Assembly: GCA_022376465.1 (NCBI GenBank)
Contig: JACDTU010000004.1
Coordinates: forward strand, 124,001 to 188,000
Reading direction: 5' to 3'
Source: Cubamyces lactineus
Taxonomy: Eukaryota; Basidiomycota; Agaricomycetes; Polyporales; Polyporaceae
DNA length: 64,000 bases
Part shown: positions 22,561 to 34,800 of the stretch, one piece after another
Numbering within the stretch: the stretch's first letter is position 1
Layout of the letters: each line of letters starts with the position of its first letter
Notes under the pieces: model-generated
Told to the model about the DNA's origin: nothing
What the model saw: only the letters and a program-made list of their open reading frames with translations
Databases searched by the model: none
Position numbers and translations under genes: made by a program

Positions 22561-25500
22561 CGGTGCCGAATACTGCAGCGACGATCGAACGGGCTTCGCT
22601 GCTTCCTTGTATCCCATGCTGGACGGTGCACGTGCCGCGTCTGCAGCGTTTTGCGAGCCCAGGACCCGTTTCTCCGCAGAGTGCCTTCGCTCCTCGCCGT
22701 TGCCACCGCGGCCGCCGTGCAATCACACGAAGACACGAACCGTTCGTTCTTTCACTCGGATGCAGCCGTAGCACACTGCACGTTGCAAGTCAGCTCACGA
22801 ACGACTCAACGCCATCGGCTGTTCGCGCGTTATACGATCGCAATGAATATTGCCATCGCCGGCTGTTCTCATGCAAGGAACGCGCCGCCGCGAATTCCCA
22901 TTGATCCACAGATTGACACGCCCTAGCATGCCCCTGCAACGAGGCCCTGCTTGTGCACATATCACCGCACTAGAATACACATCGGCATCACGGCCGACCC
23001 CGCCCCACTTCTCCCACAGGGCCACCCTTCGCTGGCATGGACCCTTCTACCCCTTCCATCGTCGTTCTCGGTGTGCCAGCGACGACCGCCTCCTGGCAGC
23101 TCGCAATCCGGGGAAGTACCAGGCCGACCACGATTGCGACCACGCTGCGTTCTCCGCTAGTTTCCTCGGCCGCAAGGCGAGCCCGTCTAGCCCTCAGGCC
23201 ATTGGAGCGGGTGAAGTGCGGATGCGCCACCAGTGCGTGGCCAACCCCGTTCACGCCCTGCCCTGCATGGGAACGCGGGACAGGGTTGGCTAAAGCTGTT
23301 TCTGCTCAAGCTCGCTCAGTGGTCAGCATGCTGGTTGCTTTTTCTCTTGGCTCGCGCCCCCAATCTAACATGTTGGCATCTGTCCACAGAAGCTGGTAGA
23401 GTTTGGACGTATGATGCTAGATACATTGCGGTCAGTGGACCCAGTCTCACTTCTGCATCGACTGACCAACCACGGCTAAGAGAAGACCGCTCAAGGCGGA
23501 GTTATCCTACGTCTCCAGGGGCTATGTAGAGTTTCTACGGATGGGCTCGCCGTTGTCAATACCAGAAGAGGCATTCGCGGGATGTCGACGAGGGACGGCA
23601 CGAGCGAGCTCCAAGCCCCGCTGAATGGCCGTATCACGGGCGCACAACGCCCACAGTTGGTGAGATACCGTTCGCCTCGTTCGTCCTGCTAAGGCACGGC
23701 CCATCCGGCGCTAGGACGACCACTGATGGGATGCCAGCTGGTCATGTTGCGAGCGGCCGTTCGAGCGACCTCGATGACCTGCAAATTAAGTCATCGCCCC
23801 AGATCTCCTTCGTCAGACGTGCGCATCTTCTTGGCCGCACCGTGCTCTTCTCGCGTCCTTCTTGACAATCTGGTTCTCTTGACATCCCTTCTCGGGCTGC
23901 GTTTTCCATGCCGCTGGGCAGCCCGCCCGGCCGCGCGGGGTGCAGTGCTCGAATGGTTCCGGACGCACACACGCTATCCTTTCTTTCATTGGGCTTCGCC
24001 TTCACATGCATCAGCCGCAATCTACCTACACTAGCGTCGTCCCGGGCTCTCGTTCCTAGATATGCCATTGCGGTAAGGCGCGCCTCCTCGCCGGCGTCCG
24101 GAGTGTCCACCGCGTCCTGGCCCTCCGACGCGCGCGCAGCTTTCCCGGGCGACCTAACCCGATTCAGGGTCCCACAGCGTTTGTCTGTGATAGTGCTCGT
24201 CTCTTTGTCCTGTCTGCGTCAGTGCGCCTGTCGTCCGCTGGCGGTGGCATTATTCCAATTCCAATTTACCCGAGCGCAGGATGCAACCCCGTCCTTGTAG
24301 GTTGGGAGGCCGATATGGCCATCCTCGTCCGGATTTTCTCAGGCGGGCTGTGCCCCACTCGAGTCTAACCGCACGCCCCTGCGCCGGCTGCTTAGACTGG
24401 GTGGGGCGCCGATGCGCGGGCCTATCACAGGGCGTGTGCGGTACCGGCGTGCGAGCGGGACAGAGTGGTGGCTGAAGCTCGAAGCCCTGATTCCGCCTGC
24501 GCGCGCACGTCGTCGACTTTGTGGTGGGTGCTCCTGACGAGCGAGGATTGGTGCGATGTGATGTGGATGGGGCGGTAGCACATCATCGTGTCATGATTAC
24601 TGCGAGCGAGCGGTGGGTGTTAGCACCAATTGCCTCAAGGACAGCGCCCACGAATTCTCTTCTTTTAATTCTTTTCGCACTCAGGCCAGCGAGTTCCTTC
24701 CGTATACGAACGGATCATCGAAGGGCAGGAGGGTCATCATGATATCGAACTGCTACTGGTGGCATCTACAAGGAAAAGTCTGGATTCTTCACAACATCAA
24801 GCTCACTACGGGCGCACTGGGCCCCACCGGTGGTACTGCACCCACTACACATGCCAAAATCGGCAGACCACCTTCCTCGTCGGCGAATTTTCGCAGTCGG
24901 CCCCACTTATCGATGAGCACGTCGTGTTGTCTCTGTAGCCCCGCATTACACGGCGAGTACGTATTGACAAGGCCTCGGGCGCGAACGAGCCCGCGCCACC
25001 GACCGTGACGTGCTCGCGTCGAGCCATCGACCGATGTTCAATATCGCCAAAGCGTGCCCTGCCTTTTCCTGTCGCGCGCGGACATTCGACATCCATATCT
25101 TGCGACGCCTTCAGTTAAGCTCGCCGCCGGGGCCCACGTTGCGGCGATCGCCCTCGAATGGAATGTTGGCACGACGTGCACAGGGAGTACCACAGCAGCA
25201 GCGTCATGTACACACGCCAGCGCCACCGGCATCAATACAACTTCTTCTACAGCCTCTGTTCGCCCATTCGCAAGTCCCAATCTCGTAACAGTCTTGCTTT
25301 CTGCATGTAGATGCTCGAGCGGCCTCGCTCGCGCGCATTTGCATCCGTGCGGAGGGGTATCGTTCATCCGCCGGACCGTCCCCGGACGGACGACGGACCC
25401 ACCGCTGAGCCCACTCGAACTCCATCGACACGCACCCATGATGCCGATGCGCCCGCGAACGTTTCGAGGTGCGTTTTGCGCCCTCCCCTCCCGTGAGCGC

Positions 25501-28500
25501 GAGCGGAGTTGACGAGCAGGGTCACGTTCACACTAGAATGGAAAGAGACCACTGGATGAAGTGCGCCCTGCTTCACTCGCGCGTGAGGTGCACTCTGGCA
25601 GAATGTCTCACCCGCTTCGGCATAGATGCCAATGCAGTAGCTGTGAAGATGGAGGTGGTCGTGTATCGGAGATGGCCTGCAAGCCCGGACGATAGATGCA
25701 GGTGCACGCGATGCATTGCAGGCTGACGGTGCACCTGTTGGACCTTCGTCAGCATTCGTGTTCGGTCTGACGGACGCAGGTGACTGGATGACTGCTCGCC
25801 TGTCATCCCGCGCGCACCCTCGCAGAAACGGACGAACGTTCCAGGCCGCCTGCGTTCGCCTCAGTGGCACGCGAAACGTAAGCGAGGTCGACGACGAGAC
25901 TTCCAAGGCATAACCGGCGGATCGCATATACCAAGTGCCCAGATGCATTGAACGAGCAGTGCAGCAATCGCGCCCCGTGGGGTCGGACGCGTCGCAATGC
26001 AGGACGTACGCTGCGAACAGAACAGAACGCGATAGCAGAAGGACCAGATATGTCCGAAGACGCGGGCGGAGGACGAGCCGTAGCGGTCGCCAATCGCGAA
26101 GGAGGCCTCAGCTGGCCAGCGTGCGGACTGTGGGCCTGGCAGGTGGTGGTAGTGCGCACCCGAGAAGGGAGGGGAATCTCCCAGAGGGGGCATCTGTCGA
26201 GGCAGGATCTGCTCACGCGGAAGCACGCGATCAGGCCTTGTCCCGGCTTGGAAGTCGCGAACCCTCCGAAGCACTCGGTCCTCCCCGGCCCCGCCGATCA
26301 GGGTCGCGCTGCCCGAAACAGTCCTCCTCCTCCTCTCCTCGACGCACAACACTGCGCCCTGCAGCCGACAGAACCAGACTCTGCGCGCGGACGCTTTTCT
26401 CCCTCGAACAACGCCTGCGCAAGTCCCGGGATCACGTCTCATTCTCCTTGCTTACCTCTCAGCCCGGATCGCACGGGAAGCCCACATAGACACGCACCCA
26501 CCGGCGAACACAGGCCCGAGTCTTCAATGCGTGTGCAGCAGGTGAGTAATGCACGCAACGTGCTCACTCGACTTCACATTCAAACACGAAGCGCCGGTCG
26601 CATCCTGCTTGCATGCTGGCAGCGAAGGTTGCAATCTGAATGAGACCGCCCTTCCGACGGTGTGAACGGCTCCCCTGGCTGCCGAGCAGGGGCACGAGCA
26701 CGGCATGCCAGGGGTAGTCCACTCGCTCGAGAACCGTACAGAAGCAGAGCACGGACGCATGCATGTTGCCATCGGCGAGCGAGCGATGGCCATTCGCGTC
26801 GGAGTTGGCTGCACGGCTGCTCGTCGTTCTGGAAACGCACACGCCCGGTGCGCAGCGCGTGCTGGGAAGATAGAAGGCTTGGATAGAGGCCAGAGAAGCG
26901 GCAGTCAGCGGCCAGGAGGTGTGGGTAGGGAGTGGTTCCCGCCTTCGCCTCGGAATGCGGATTTGAACTTCACTCATCCGAGGCTAGAAGTCGTGTAACC
27001 CCTCTTCGCCGAAGCAGCATAGACGTTGTTGCGGTCGTCAGCATGGAGAGCCTTCGGCCACGAACCTTGCCCGTTGAGCTGTTTCACCTTCTGCGCCTAG
27101 TCACGATCTTCTACCGAAGGAGATTAGTCGTATTGACGAGCACCAATGGATGTGGTCATGGGTCGCGCGCGATTGAACGTTATCGGTCTCTGAGCGTGCC
27201 ACCAGATCGCGGTGGCGGAAGTCAGCATAGCCCATCGAGCGATGGCGGCGGCAGGTTTAATATTGGCAAGTCCATTTCAGGCTTGACGCTTGTACTGTGC
27301 CTCCATAATGAACATCGGCGACCAACCCTGGCAGATAAGTGGTTAGCAAAAGGCTATTAGGCAGTCTGTGCGATGCCCGACGGAAAAGTCCCCGATGCGA
27401 CGCGCGCGGAGCCGGTGGGGCTGCACTGCAGCTGCTAATGTCATCGACGTGTCCTCACAGGGGCCCGTGTCCGTGCGCATATGCAGGCGGTGCACGTCAG
27501 GCGCGCCCCTGCGCGCGACACAACTCTACGCGCTCCTAAGTTAACATCCTGTGGCTTTGCACGGATCGTGGATACAGCATTCGCGCAGCCAAAAATACGA
27601 CTCGCGCTTCCATGTACATCCTGTGAAGGTGGAGTTTGCTTCTCTTGGATTCGACACGCTCCTATTGGCCGCTATGCATATCAGCAAACACCAATAGCTG
27701 CAACGGCTCACAAGACGCCCCATAGAGCATCAAAGAAGCGAACCCAGAGTCAGAATGCGGGACGCGCAGAGGGCAGGACGTGGTGCGCGGTCAAGTGACG
27801 TGCACGCCCCCGCGTGTGGCCCAGAGCGCGAACGCGAACTCGCGAACATGGACGCGACTCACGGCCGTCTCCCAAGCCACCTTCTTCTCCCAGCCGTGGT
27901 GCTACGCCGTCGACGTCAAAGTGGCCGGCCAAGCCCACACGCGTCTTCTTGCCCGCGCTGAATGCCCGCAGCGCGTCTGCCGCGCTCAGTCCGCCCCGAG
28001 GAACCGAGCTGACGTGGGGAACTCCCCCTGCCTTCCAGGACCAGGACCCAGGGCACAGGCGCGCGTCCCGTGCTCCCTTGGCAGGCCGCCAGGTCCCCCA
28101 CCCGGGCCTCACCCACGCTCAGCAGCCTCGCTCCGGCAGCGGTCCAGAAGGACGTGTTTCCACAGCACAGCTCTGCGAGGAAGGACGTGCCCGGCGTACG
28201 TAACGGTGCGTCGTGCGTGCGTGCATGGGCGGACTTAGAGGGCGTACCTGCATCTTCTCCGTTCGGAGAACGCGTTCTCTTTCTCACTCTAGTCCACGGC
28301 GGTTGAACGCGCGCTCGCTTCGACGGCGACATGCCCGATATCCGCGTCCCGTGTCGGACGCCGAACGGGAGCGTACGGCTTGTGAGCCGTGTGCGCGAAG
28401 GTGGCGAAGCGAGTGGCACATCGCCGTCGTTCCTATTCGTCTTGCAAGACGGCCGCGGAGAGTGCGCAGTGAGAACCGTATGGAGGGCCGCTATGTGAAT

Positions 28501-31000
28501 ACCGCGGCTTGACACACTCTTCCAGCGCTCTCGCAGGGGGAATGTGCCACTCCCAATCCGGCGGACCACGATTATGCGTTCGACGACACATAGCGCTTCA
28601 TACATGGCCCAACGATCTACCACGCGACGGTCGCTGCAGCCGTCCTTGGTCCGATCCCGTCCCTCGGAAGAAGGCCATTAAGATACCAGATCGAGCCAAC
28701 GGTGCTGCCGGCGTATCTTGAGATCAGCTTGGATGTGGCCCCGGAGAGGCGGGGGCGAGTGCGGGGGCGAACGCATCCCGTATGTACGTCTTCTTGTACG
28801 TACAGAAGAAGTGTATCTGCCCGGCGATACACCTGGCGTGCCCCGCGGGGCGCACTAGTGCCTGCTATTATGAGATGTCCATTCCCGAGAGCCCGGCGTA
28901 CCCTGATGGACGAACTTGAAGCCGAACACGGGGGCTTGAAGCTGGCGTGCCGTTGCGGGGCGTTGTTCTTCTTCTTCAAGGCTATGGTGGAAGAAGGTTG
29001 AAGACGGTATTAGTCACAGCCATGCCAGATCTATACCCACACCTACGGACAGTAACTACCACTAGAAAACTAGCGCAGGTACGCACATACTGTAAATGAT
29101 AGACATTGTCGTACCGGACCACTCGGCTCGGCATGGCATGGCTCCAGCTCAACTGCCGCCGCGGCCTCCGCCTGCTGCCCATCCCCGGAGGTGAGCCCAT
29201 ACAGGAACTCAGTAGACAGTCCGACACCCGCGGGACGATGGGCCGCAAGCCGTGGCAAGCCGCCGTGCGCGGAGTAGAGGATGCGACATGCTGCATTGCG
29301 GCATCACTGCAGACCTATACTGAACGCTTCGGCTCGGCGGCGCGCTGCCTTGAAATTCGCCTGCGCCTTGATAGATGTCGAACGGGAAAGCGGCTTGGCC
29401 TTGGGGAGGCTGGTCACGGTACCGGTTTGCGATTCCTCAGCCTCGAGGCTAGCGTGAGGCCCTGGGTCCTGGGTCACGGACCCGTGGACGCACGGGTGAT
29501 GGTGTCGGTGTCGATGTCGATGGTGGACACTGGACATCCGACGACGTGATCTCAGGTTCTTCTCCCCAGATTGCGTTGGCTCACGGTGCGCATCGCAATC
29601 ATCAGGGTATCTGGCATCTGCGTCCCGAGACCTGCAGCGGGTCGAGCTAGTGCAGCCCGATGGCAGCGCTAGTGCTACTCTATCACCGGCCTCGCCAGGT
29701 GCTGTGCCTGGCCGGGTTCGTAAGAGGCGAGAGTGGCATGGGACCTCGGAACGGACTCTGTGCTGGGTGAGCCTGAGCGACCGTCGGACGTCAGCCGGAA
29801 AGAGAGGATGAAATACAATGTCCTTGCGTCCTATTCATTCGTCTTGGGCTGTCGGTGCTGCCCAGCTGCGATCCGGAGGGCATCTTGAATGCCACTGTGG
29901 GCAGTCTACGCCGACCGTCGTCCCGTGGGCGCCCCGTACACAGCTGATGCGGTCAGCTGGGCGTGCGTCTACGAGCACCACAAGGTATTCGAACGTGCAC
30001 ACAGGGGATGACTTGCTGGAAATCCGGAGAGACCACATTGACGTCGACAATGCACAAAGATTCGTCGAAGGACAGGCGTTGTTCGGGCTTCGGCGGCCTG
30101 CGCTTGGTGACTGAGATATCCAGGCGATATTGATGGATGGATCACTGGACGGACGGATATTAGATGGGTGGACGGACGGAAGGACGGACGGGGGCGCGGA
30201 TGCGGATATTGATAGTAGAGGATTGGTCGACCCATCGGCATGATGATGGGCGGAGCTGCGGTTTGCATTGTGTTCTGCAAATGCGATCATACCAAACGTC
30301 AGCAACAACCTGCGTATGGAACAGGCACGACTACGACACACTGGCACACAGTAAGGGGCCGAGGGGCTTACTTACTGATCAGTGCGGGCGGTCACGCCGA
30401 TGGCCCTGCGTGTCAACGAATGAGTAACGAATACGACACTGTGACCCTGAGGCCCGCGGGTGGATTGATATTGCACGAGAAGCCTGCTGTCTATCGCGCG
30501 CGGAAGCATTTACGCGTACGATGGCATGCAAGCCCAGCGGCGACAGGCGGGAGATCGAGCTATCGCGCGCGAGCAGCGGTCAGCTGCGTCTGAGCAGAAT
30601 GCGGATGGGCAATGCACGCATGTCAGGGAGTGGATAAGACTTGCATTCTGGCTATGAACGGGACGGGATGGACAGATGGACAGATTGCATCGCTGCAGAG
30701 CCCTGAGCCCGCTGTTCCGAACAAGGCGGAGACGCGATCGAGCGCGGCATACGCGGCCACGGGACCGCACGGGATCAATCCCCTGCCTCTGCGGCTCGCA
30801 GGACTCGGAGCACAGGTCGACGGACGATGACGGTGACGAGTCATTCCGCCGACGGACATGCGTGTCGGGCGTGTTGGCTGTCGTGTCGCGTATGCATCAC
30901 GGTCCACCTTCTTCTACTGAACTGCTAGCTCCTTCATTAATTTGCCAAGGCACCCAAGCCCAGCAACGCGTCTCCGCGCTCTGCTCAGGGAGCACAGGCG
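22561..31000. other. Gene-poor GC-rich region, western part
   Basis: I read the long open frames here on both strands and found no conserved domain, no signal peptide followed by a fold, and no chain of consensus introns. CpG is abundant, so the region does not look like repeat-silenced, mutated DNA. At 30127-30196 there is a run of ggac/ggat/gga-type tetranucleotides, a decayed simple repeat. Confidence 0.5.
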
Positions 31001-34000
31001 CGCGCTGTACCCTTCATTTTAGCTCTGGAGGCGCGTCCGACGTGCTATCACTAGCGAAGCAACCGAGCACCTGCATGGACGTCATCGCCCACTCGGCCGT
31101 CCCATCACGCACGTCCGGCGGGAAGAAGGCAACAGTAGCCCTCGAAGCGTCTCCGAGGGCGTGCTTCGAAGTTCGAACACAGGTTCAGCGCGAACGACAC
31201 GCCGGAGCGCACGCCCCGGAAGACGCGCACTCGGTGGCTTATGCAACCCACAATATGGCTCGGCTTCTACGTATCTTGACGGAATTCCCGTCCGTGCAGT
31301 ATGATACGGATACACTGAAAGAGGCGTCAGTGTTGCAGCGACGCTCGAGGTTGAAGAGATCACGCACCGTCCTCCGGGTCCATCTCCGACATTCCCTCCA
31401 CGAGTTTCTTCCTCCGCACTTATCTGGAAAATCTGAATCTCACTCTCAGCGGGCGCATGCCACGGTGGTGAGCCATGGGACATTCGGAAGGCGAGATATC
31501 CACCGCCCGCACGATGCTCACGCCGGTCGCGAGAAGCATGTCGAGGAATTTCTGCGCGTCTCTGCGATCTTCCACCATTCGCGAATCGCACCCCCGTGAG
31601 CCGTCGAGCACCATCTGGCACTGTTTTGAATCAAGAGACCGGCTCACGCGAGGATCCGTGCTGCTGCACCATATGGGAGTGGCTCCAGGGTGAACGATGA
31701 TGTCGATGGTCGATGGTCGATGGTCGCTGCTGACGCGAGCTCTGGGCATTTGTCTCCGACGGTTTTTCGCGACGTCGCATAACACAGGAGAGACAGGATA
31801 ATAGACAACTACGCGGGACGGCTCTCGGAACGTCGGGTGCGGCGCGCCGGACGCACGGAGCTGCTGCCCTCCTCCATGAGCTCCATGCCGTCAATGGGTA
31901 TTGTCCACGGAATCCGGGATCCCAGAGGCAGAGCGCGCGCGACGTCGCACGAAAGAAAGGAAGAAAGAAAGAGAAAAGCTTGATTTGAACAGCGGAGGAC
32001 GGAACGGACAAGTGAACAATAAGACAACGACCTAAATTTCGCCACCGTTCCTGCCCGCAGTACTTGGACTCACTGAGCACCTTGGGTACAACAGTCAAAA
32101 AGGCAGCGAGAAAGAAGTTCAGCCACGCGCGATCGCAGCTCCGCATCCGGCAACGACGACATCGACATCGACAACAAAAAAGTTCAAAAACATACTTGCG
32201 CTCAAACTCTGCTTGCACTTGCCGGGGGTGGCTCAGCGCGATGCGAGCGCGGCACAAAGATTCATGACAATTGTTATGACGACCTCGCTCGCGCGTCGGG
32301 TCACATGCGCACCCTCGCGAGCGGCGTGCCGAGCGGGACGTGCGCAAGCCGACGCGGAAGCACGGAGAGGGTCCGAGAGGGGGAGGTTTGGTAGAATGCT
32401 TGAGACATCCTGTTGCCATAAGTTATGCAATGTTAATGCTATTCCCTCCGGATCTGCGCAGGGACGCCCCGAGAGTACTAGTATTATCAGTTAAGTAGTT
32501 AACTTTCCAGTTCTCAGCGGAAATCACGTCAAAAACACCCGAGGTAGAGGGGATCAAAGTCCAGAAAACGAGGAGAGAGGAGATTCAGAGGGCGTGCACT
32601 GCCCGCGCGCGTACCGTGCGGATGCATCGGCGGGGCGACGCCGAGCTTATCGATGGCCGAGAGAGATGGGGAGCGATCAAGGAGGCACGAGCACGGCACG
32701 TCTGACATCAGGAGGTCCCAGCTGGATGCCGGGCACTAAACTGAATACGAGCACGACAAGGGAGGTCGGGTGAAAGGGGGAGCAGTACTGAGAGGAGAAG
32801 AAGGAAGGGGGGCACACGAAGGAGAAGACGCGATGCGAAGGGGGGGGGGCAACTGAATTGCCAGCAAAGCAAGCTGGGTGCGGGAGGAGGGAAGCCCCAG
32901 GAACGTGGAACGCAGACGCGCTCCGGAGAAGATGGCGATGGAAGAGGGGGAATCTGAGGAAGGTGCGGGAAGCCTGAGGGAGCTGCGTGCGTGCGCCGGC
33001 CATGGCCCATGGGAGAGGAGGAGAGGAGAGAACTCGGAAGTCGAAGAATATGCCACATTCATCGGAGCGGATCGTCTTCGCACGTACGCGCGCACCGCGC
33101 ATGGGGCGTCTGGTGTGCGCCGAGGAGGACGCGAGCGTGATTCTTTAGAATTCGTGTGACGCGCGCGGTGGGTCGCGTTCGCTTCTGCAAGGGTTTGGAT
33201 ACCGCGCAGGAGTGCTACTATTTACCACTTCACCAGCAGAATGTGGACATGCACGCATGGAGGCATCGCACAGGACAGTCGGTGGGAGCGTCGCCGGAAG
33301 GAGCGGGTGCCTGCGGCCGCTGCGCTGCTCGAGGCGAGTGGCTCGGAGGGAGACTGGCGAGCGTAGCGAATGCGGGGAAACAGCGTCTGCGTCATTCGAT
33401 AACGTTATCCCCCCACCGCCAGCTGCCGCCGCCCTGATGCAAAGTCAAGTCATGCGGAATCCAGATAGCCAGATGCTCGCAAAGATAAGATCTCCCTTCC
33501 GCAACCGCCAATGCCCTCTCCTCCTCGGCCAATCCCACCCGCTCGGAGAAATTTCCCCACAGCCATCCTCCCTTACAGCATGCATTCGCTGCTAATCCCG
33601 TGCCCATTCAGGCTCGCGTTCCACGGCCGATGCATCGCACAGCTCGCACACCGAGCGAGGAAAGAGGGTAAACAAAGCAGATGGATTACAGCAAGAACAC
33701 CTGTCCGGAACGTGAACACTAGTCGAGCAGCGATGCGTGAACGGATCCGTGGTGTGCGACAGAATACAAGACATGATGATGAGCGGGGTATGTACAACCG
33801 ATAGCAGCTTCTCCTTCCACACGCCACCTGGGGGGAGGGTGTCTCCTTCCTTCTTCCATTACGGATATTCCTCGTACAGCGCTGCTTCGGGGACTTGAGA
33901 GAGAGAGAGAGAGGGAACTTGAATAATGTCGTGACCGAAGTACGAATAGGAGCATGGTGCTCGGCATGCTATACGGTGGTGATACAAGATTGCGATGATG

Positions 34001-34800
34001 ACGATCGAGTCGCGACAGCAGTGATCGAGTAGAGTAGGAGACAGCTGAGAACGTGCGCGCGTCAGCATTCCGAAGCGGAACGGGACGCCGCCGGACTTGG
34101 GGCGGCGAGGGAGGAATGGAGAGAGATGGGAAGGTGGGGGGAAGGGAGAATGGGAGAGAAGGAGGAGAAGACTCACATCGAAGAACGGCGAAAGACGACT
34201 ATAATACACACGGAGGGTAGCGCGGTTACTTGAATGGGCAAGTAGGCGCATGGGCACCACGCCAGCCACAGTGGCAGCACTGGGGCGAGGATGCGGCGAG
34301 GGTGCATGACTCGGAGTCGGCGACGGAGCACGCTGCAGCGACGGAGGGCGCAGAGGGTGTTGATGAGTGCGCGGTCGCGTGCGGATGTGTTGAGGAGGCG
34401 ACGGAGCGCGCGGGGGCGAGGATCGCGGATGAGGAAGCGTGCATGGTTGGTGGGTGGTGGTAGCGAGTCGCGGTGCTCGGAGGAGGGTGGGTGATTGGTG
34501 GCGGAGAGTTAGGGGAGGTGGATAGCTCGGGCTGAGAGCGAGGAAGAGCGGGTGGATGAGCGAAGGAGGAAAGGTTGCTAAGGCGAGTGCAGGAGGGGAC
34601 GGATTGTTGGTGAGGGGGAGGGCACGGAGGAGGACAGACCTTTTATGCGTCCCGTCCGAGGGCTCACATTCCGTCCGGCAACCAGGGCGGGCGTTTAGTG
34701 AGGCCAAGTCGCCTTCAATACCGACTGAATGCGGTAATGGGTCTATTGGCAGGAAGGCACGTCACTTGTCAACCCCGATCCGGCAAGTCGGGCACAAAAA
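31001..34800. other. Gene-poor region with purine-rich plus strand
   Basis: No gene was recognised. Short tandem copies of gatggtc occur near 31699-31726. From about 32.5 to 34.7 kb, apart from a pyrimidine-rich patch near 33.4-33.6 kb, the plus strand is biased to A and G, making the minus strand CT-rich like fungal leaders. The 282-codon minus frame at 33859-34707 is low-complexity Ser/Pro/His and starts with TTG, so it is not called. Confidence 0.5.
33897..33914. repeat. GA dinucleotide microsatellite
   Basis: About 18 bp of (GA)n within the purine-rich block. Confidence 0.85.

Noticed and set aside
30676..31599. 307-codon plus-strand ORF with a true ATG
   Set aside because: No domain, no intron context, Arg/Ser/His-rich composition expected of GC-rich non-coding sequence; kept only as part of the unexplained region.
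33859..34707. 282-codon minus-strand ORF in the gene-poor zone
   Set aside because: It starts with TTG, is built of Ser, Pro, His and Arg runs from a CT-rich tract, and shows no domain.
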